NCBI GenBank assembly: GCA_965115995.1
Contig: OZ220472.1
Span: 3,472,001-3,536,000, forward strand
Reading direction: 5' to 3'
Length of the DNA: 64,000 bases
Source: Poriferisodalis sp026713105
GTDB lineage: Bacteria; Actinomycetota; Acidimicrobiia; Acidimicrobiales; Poriferisodalaceae
The position numbers and the translations under genes were made by a program. Positions 61,355 to 64,000 of this stretch are shown here, piece after piece. Every line of letters begins with the position of its first letter. Positions within the stretch are counted from its first letter, which is position 1. Under the pieces are notes generated by a model. The model did not search any database, was not told the DNA's origin, and saw nothing but the letters and a program-made list of their open reading frames with translations.

Positions 61355-61993
61355 GTGCTGAGTCTCGGCGTGCTGCTGGCCTGCGTGGGTGCCGTCACCT
61401 CGCCCGCGGCACGCGGCTGGTTGGGGGTGCGACGCGACCGGCGACGCGAGCGGATGGCGGTCGCCGCCCGCTCGGCACACCTCGGCGACTACTGCGATGC
61501 GGTGTCGCGCCGGCTGGGCGGCGGCGACACGATGCTGCAGGCGTTGCGGGCTGCCGCCGATGGGCCTATGTCGGCGCCGCTGGAGCAGATCTCCGCCGAG
61601 CACGAGCGGGGGGTCACGCTGAGCCGCGCCGTGCAGCGATGGGCGGCCAGCGAGCAGACATCGGAGGCCGCACTGCTCTCCACGGCGGTCACGCTGGCCT
61701 CAGAACGGGTGGGCGCGCAGCCGCAGCTCTTCGATCATGTGGCTGCGGCCGTGCGGGCGCGAGCCGACATGGCGGCCGAGGCTCATGTCCACGCAGCGCA
61801 GGCCCGGGCGTCGGTCTGGGTCGTCGCGGCGCTGCCGTGGGTGATCGCGCTGGCGCTGCTGGCCGAGGGCGGTGCCGCCGCACGGGTGCTCACCTCCACG
61901 CCGTTGGGCTGGTTCTGCGTGGGCGCCGCGCTCGCACTCGAGCTTGCGGGCGTGTCGTGGATGCGCGCTGCAGTGACACGGGCGCTGCGATGA
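61355..61993 (+). CDS. tadB: TadB-like inner-membrane platform protein
   Basis: The 212-residue protein has an N-terminal hydrophobic segment, a GspF/T2SSF-like helical domain (SRRLGGGDTMLQALRAAADG through AVTLASERVGAQPQLFDHV) and two C-terminal membrane segments. This is the TadB pattern in shortened actinobacterial form. It overlaps tadC by ATGA (61990-61993). Confidence 0.85.
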   Translation: MLSLGVLLACVGAVTSPAARGWLGVRRDRRRERMAVAARSAHLGDYCDAVSRRLGGGDTMLQALRAAADGPMSAPLEQISAEHERGVTLSRAVQRWAASEQTSEAALLSTAVTLASERVGAQPQLFDHVAAAVRARADMAAEAHVHAAQARASVWVVAALPWVIALALLAEGGAAARVLTSTPLGWFCVGAALALELAGVSWMRAAVTRALR

Positions 61994-62907
61994 CGGGCGG
62001 GTTCCCCGCAGCGCTGGCGGACGGAGCATGGATGAGCTCCCTCGCTGAGGGCCCAGCATGGGTGAGCGCGCTGGCCGCCGGTCCGGCATGGATGGGTTCG
62101 CTCGCCTCCAGCCCAGTACTCGGCAGCGTCGTGCTGTCGAACCCGGTCGTCATCGGTGGCCTGGCTGCTGCGGCCGTGTGCTGGGGCGGTGCGGTGACCC
62201 GCCCCGATCCAGGCCGCCGCCGTGTGCTGCAGCTCGTACCCGTCGAGTTTCCTGCCAGCAGCGCACGCAGCACCAGTGGCGATGCCAACGCTGGCCGCGC
62301 TGCCGCCGCCGGCCGTGCTGTCGCCGGTGGTGCTGTCGCCGGTGGTGCTGTCGCCGGTGGTGCTGTCGCCGGTTGTGCTGTCGCCGGTGGTGCTGTCGCC
62401 GGTTGTGCTGCCGCCGGCCGTGCAGCCCCCCGCCGTGTGGCGTGGCCGCGCCGCGGCGACATCCCGCGTCCAGATCAGGTCGTCGCCGACCTCGGAACCG
62501 TTGTCGACGTGATGAACGTGGCCCTCACGTCTGGGCTGTCGATCAGCGCTTCGCTGCAGCTCGCCGTGAGCCATCTCGATGCGGCGAGCGGAACCGGACG
62601 CCTGCTGGGGGCACTGGCCGCGCCGCAGCGCCCGCTTGATGAGACCCTCGAGGAGTTCGGCAGGACATGTGGCCCGCGCGCCCGCGCCTTCGCTGGCGCG
62701 GTCACGGGGTCGTTGCGCACCGGCATCCCCCTGGCGCCTGAGCTGGAGCGTCTCGGTCGTGAGCTGCGCGAAGACCGTCGCCGCCGTCTCGAAGGCAAGG
62801 TGCGCCGCCTGCCGGTGCTGCTGCTGTTCCCCCTCGTGCTGTGCGTGCTGCCCGCGCTCGGGCTCGTCGCCATCGTGCCGGTCCTCGTAGCGGCTTTCGG
62901 TGTTTGA
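61990..62907 (+). CDS. tadC: TadC-like platform protein with AVAGG repeats
   Basis: The 305-residue protein has an N-terminal hydrophobic region, a low-complexity centre of about seven AVAGG/AVAGC pentapeptides (62320-62415, 15-bp DNA repeats), and a T2SSF domain (NVALTSGLSISASLQLAVSH, AVTGSLRTGIPLAPELERLG). A hydrophobic end follows (LPVLLLFPLVLCVLPALGLV). It pairs with TadB. The last 120 bp are duplicated just downstream. Confidence 0.83.
   Translation: MTGGFPAALADGAWMSSLAEGPAWVSALAAGPAWMGSLASSPVLGSVVLSNPVVIGGLAAAAVCWGGAVTRPDPGRRRVLQLVPVEFPASSARSTSGDANAGRAAAAGRAVAGGAVAGGAVAGGAVAGCAVAGGAVAGCAAAGRAAPRRVAWPRRGDIPRPDQVVADLGTVVDVMNVALTSGLSISASLQLAVSHLDAASGTGRLLGALAAPQRPLDETLEEFGRTCGPRARAFAGAVTGSLRTGIPLAPELERLGRELREDRRRRLEGKVRRLPVLLLFPLVLCVLPALGLVAIVPVLVAAFGV
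62320..62415 (+). repeat. 15-bp coding repeats in tadC
   Basis: GCTGTCGCCGGTGGT and close variants repeat about seven times in frame, giving AVAGG, AVAGC and AAAGR. Copy-number change by slippage would alter length without frameshift. Confidence 0.9.
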
Positions 62908-63078
62908 GATGCCGCCCGGCCCGCTCGTAGCCGTCTGCCGTCTGGAAGGCAAGGTGTGTCGTCTGCCGGTGCTGCTGCTGTTCCCCCTTGTGCTGTGCGT
63001 GCTGCCCGCGCTCGGGCTCGTCGCCATCGTGCCGGTTCTCGTAGCGGCTTTCGGTGTTTGAGATGCCGCCCGGCCCGT
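62784..63078 (+). repeat. 154-bp tandem duplication of the tadC 3' end
   Basis: Sequence from 62784 recurs from 62938 with a constant 154-bp offset and only a few substitutions. It includes CTGCTGCTGTTCCCCCT, the terminal GGTGTTTGA and the following ATGCCGCCCGGCCCG. The second copy follows the stop and is not translated as part of tadC, so it is a non-coding remnant. The rest of 63079-63217 has no gene beyond the pilin leader with AAGGAG. Confidence 0.95.
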
Positions 63079-63217
63079 ACCGCCAGTCCGCAGCGCCGAC
63101 CCGCGTGCTCTCCCTCGTACCAGCGGCTCGAACCTCCGGCCTGCGCGCTCTGGCTCGCAGCCGTCCACGCCCCCATATCCAGCCGTCCGACCACGACCAG
63201 AATTTCAAGGAGCCCAG

Positions 63218-63487
63218 ATGTCCGAACCCACGACCACCATTCCCCGGAGCGCTCACACGCCGGTGCGCCGCACGCACCGGCTTGATGCCGTCGAGACCGG
63301 TGTCACCGGTCAGACCAATCAGACCGGCAACACTGGCGAGGCCGGGCAGACCACGGCCGAGTACGCCTTGCTCACCGGTGCCATCGCACTGCTGGTAGCG
63401 GCCGTCACCGCCTGGGCGACCAGCACCGGCAAGATCGGCCGCCTGCTCGACGCGGTCTTCAATTACCTGACCAAGGCCATCTCCTGA
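63218..63487 (+). CDS. Flp pilin / DUF4244-like pilus subunit
   Basis: The 89-residue protein has a 43-residue Thr/Gly-rich leader, then GEAGQTTAEYALLTGAIALL, a type IV-like pilin motif: processing after Gly with Glu at +5. A single hydrophobic helix and a short tail (RLLDAVFNYLTKAIS) follow. It fits actinobacterial DUF4244/Flp pilins. AAGGAG lies 5 nt upstream of the ATG. The leader is longer than usual. Confidence 0.87.
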   Translation: MSEPTTTIPRSAHTPVRRTHRLDAVETGVTGQTNQTGNTGEAGQTTAEYALLTGAIALLVAAVTAWATSTGKIGRLLDAVFNYLTKAIS

Positions 63488-63921
63488 TCAGGTGCCAGCG
63501 CGCCGCGGATGAACGCGGGCAGGCCACCGTCGAGCTGGCCCTGCTCATGCCGTTCCTGGTGTTGTTGCTCATGTGCATCGTCCAGACGGCCCTGGTCGCG
63601 CGCGACGCGGTGCTGGTGTCGCACGCCGCCCGGGTGGGCGCGCGCATTGCGGCGGTGGAGCCGTCGATCGACGCAGTCCGCAGCGCCGTGGTGTCCGCCG
63701 CGCCGCTTGATCCGGACCGGCTGGAAATCGAGCGACATGACGGTGACCTGGTGCGCGTCACCGTGCGTTACCGCTCTGCAACGGAGGTTCCGCTGGTCGG
63801 TGCGTTGATCGGCGACGTCCATTTGTCGGAGTCGGCAGCGATGCCTGACGAGCGTTCAGTCGGTCGGCCAGCGTCGTCGGAAATTGCCGCTTGCGCATGT
63901 CACACCCATGAGGTTCAATGA
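63484..63921 (+). CDS. tadE: TadE-like pseudopilin, probable CTG start
   Basis: The protein (145 residues from CTG 63484) has DERGQATVELALLMPFLVLL near its N-terminus, the TadE prepilin-like signal. VSHAARVGARIAAVEP and a soluble C-terminal part follow. In this frame no ATG, GTG or TTG occurs before ATG 63547, which lies inside the membrane helix. CTG at 63484 overlaps the pilin stop as CTGA, in the same way as the ATGA/GTGA overlaps elsewhere in this locus, so I infer CTG initiation. Confidence 0.75.
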   Translation: MIRCQRAADERGQATVELALLMPFLVLLLMCIVQTALVARDAVLVSHAARVGARIAAVEPSIDAVRSAVVSAAPLDPDRLEIERHDGDLVRVTVRYRSATEVPLVGALIGDVHLSESAAMPDERSVGRPASSEIAACACHTHEVQ

Positions 63922-63931
63922 CAAGTCACAC

Positions 63932-63947
63932 ACCTGTAATTACAGGT
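63932..63947. promoter_or_regulatory. 16-bp perfect palindrome after tadE
   Basis: ACCTGTAATTACAGGT is a perfect 16-bp palindrome, AT-rich at its centre and unlike the surrounding GC-rich DNA. It lies 11 bp after the tadE stop and may be an operator for a downstream gene. CGGCCAGC-type direct repeats follow to the window end. Confidence 0.6.
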
Positions 63948-64000
63948 TGGGAATCTCGGCGGCCAGCGAACGGCCAGCGGATGGCCGGCAAACGGCCAGC

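Noticed and set aside
61783..63168. 461-residue minus-strand frame over tadC and its duplication
   Set aside because: Repeats in it (Thr-Gly-Asp-Ser units) are only the complement of the tadC pentapeptide repeats.

Overview
The window is about 67% GC by eye. It has GTG and TTG starts in many genes, a WhiB regulator, a GlnR-like regulator beside glutamine synthetase, an actinobacterial-type menaquinone cluster, an acyl-CoA carboxylase epsilon subunit and a Tad pilus locus with a DUF4244-like pilin. Together these point to a high-GC actinobacterium. The Aat transferase, ethylmalonyl-CoA-mutase-type enzyme, MttB-type methyltransferase and full Sec-insertion machinery fit class Acidimicrobiia best, but that placement is an inference.

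Layout. 0-6 kb: the 3' part of a type III restriction helicase/nuclease, then a simple-sugar/nucleoside ABC transporter (two permeases and a double ATPase, no binding protein seen). 5.7-9 kb: four 29-bp tandem hairpin repeats, then mtnA and a class II aldolase/short-chain dehydrogenase fusion, which together look like a 5-deoxyribose or methylthioribose salvage pair. 9-17 kb: menaquinone genes menE, menC, menH, menD and a MerR-menF fusion, with cytidine deaminase among them. 17-21 kb: a TetR regulator, an MttB-family methyltransferase and an acyl-CoA ligase. 21.4-23.2 kb: a type II restriction-modification cassette. 23.6-30 kb: a 5'-3' exonuclease, a VOC protein, an acyl-CoA carboxylase beta/epsilon pair with a CoA transferase, and an HTTM-DCC membrane fusion. 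30-34 kb: a B12-dependent acyl-CoA mutase, Aat and an anchored cyclophilin. 34-40 kb: lysC and asd, separated by 3.5 kb of accessory DNA holding a DUF3467 three-gene operon and a DUF262/DUF1524 (GmrSD-like) gene. 40-47.6 kb: tRNA-Pro, a receiver protein, an NfeD-type protein, WhiB, selB, selA and a NUDIX hydrolase. 47.7-52.3 kb: Mrp, an ErpA-type carrier, a miniature xanthine-dehydrogenase fusion, a PPOX protein, RidA and a small membrane protein. 52.4-58 kb: a GlnR-like regulator and glnA (minus strand), divergent glnII, and nadE. 58-64 kb: a sigma-70 factor, a 24-codon ORF, tRNA-Sec, and a Tad locus (tadZ, tadA, tadB, tadC, flp, tadE).

Menaquinone synthesis, amino-acid synthesis (lysC, asd, gln genes), NAD synthesis and Fe-S assembly form the housekeeping part. 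Restriction and abortive-type genes make up the accessory part. selA, selB and tRNA-Sec show that the host decodes UGA as selenocysteine, but no selenoprotein gene or selD is recognised here.

The most unusual feature is the intergenic DNA. At least ten palindromic repeats of two main families occur. Each family keeps a conserved core, while the flanking arms differ from copy to copy and still pair with each other within a copy. One copy lies in frame inside menD, and three copies delimit the defence-type modules between lysC and asd. All cores lie in the same orientation on the plus strand. I consider this repeat system the best candidate for something undescribed. The MerR-MenF fusion, the shortened molybdenum-hydroxylase fusion and the mtnA-aldolase/dehydrogenase pair come next.
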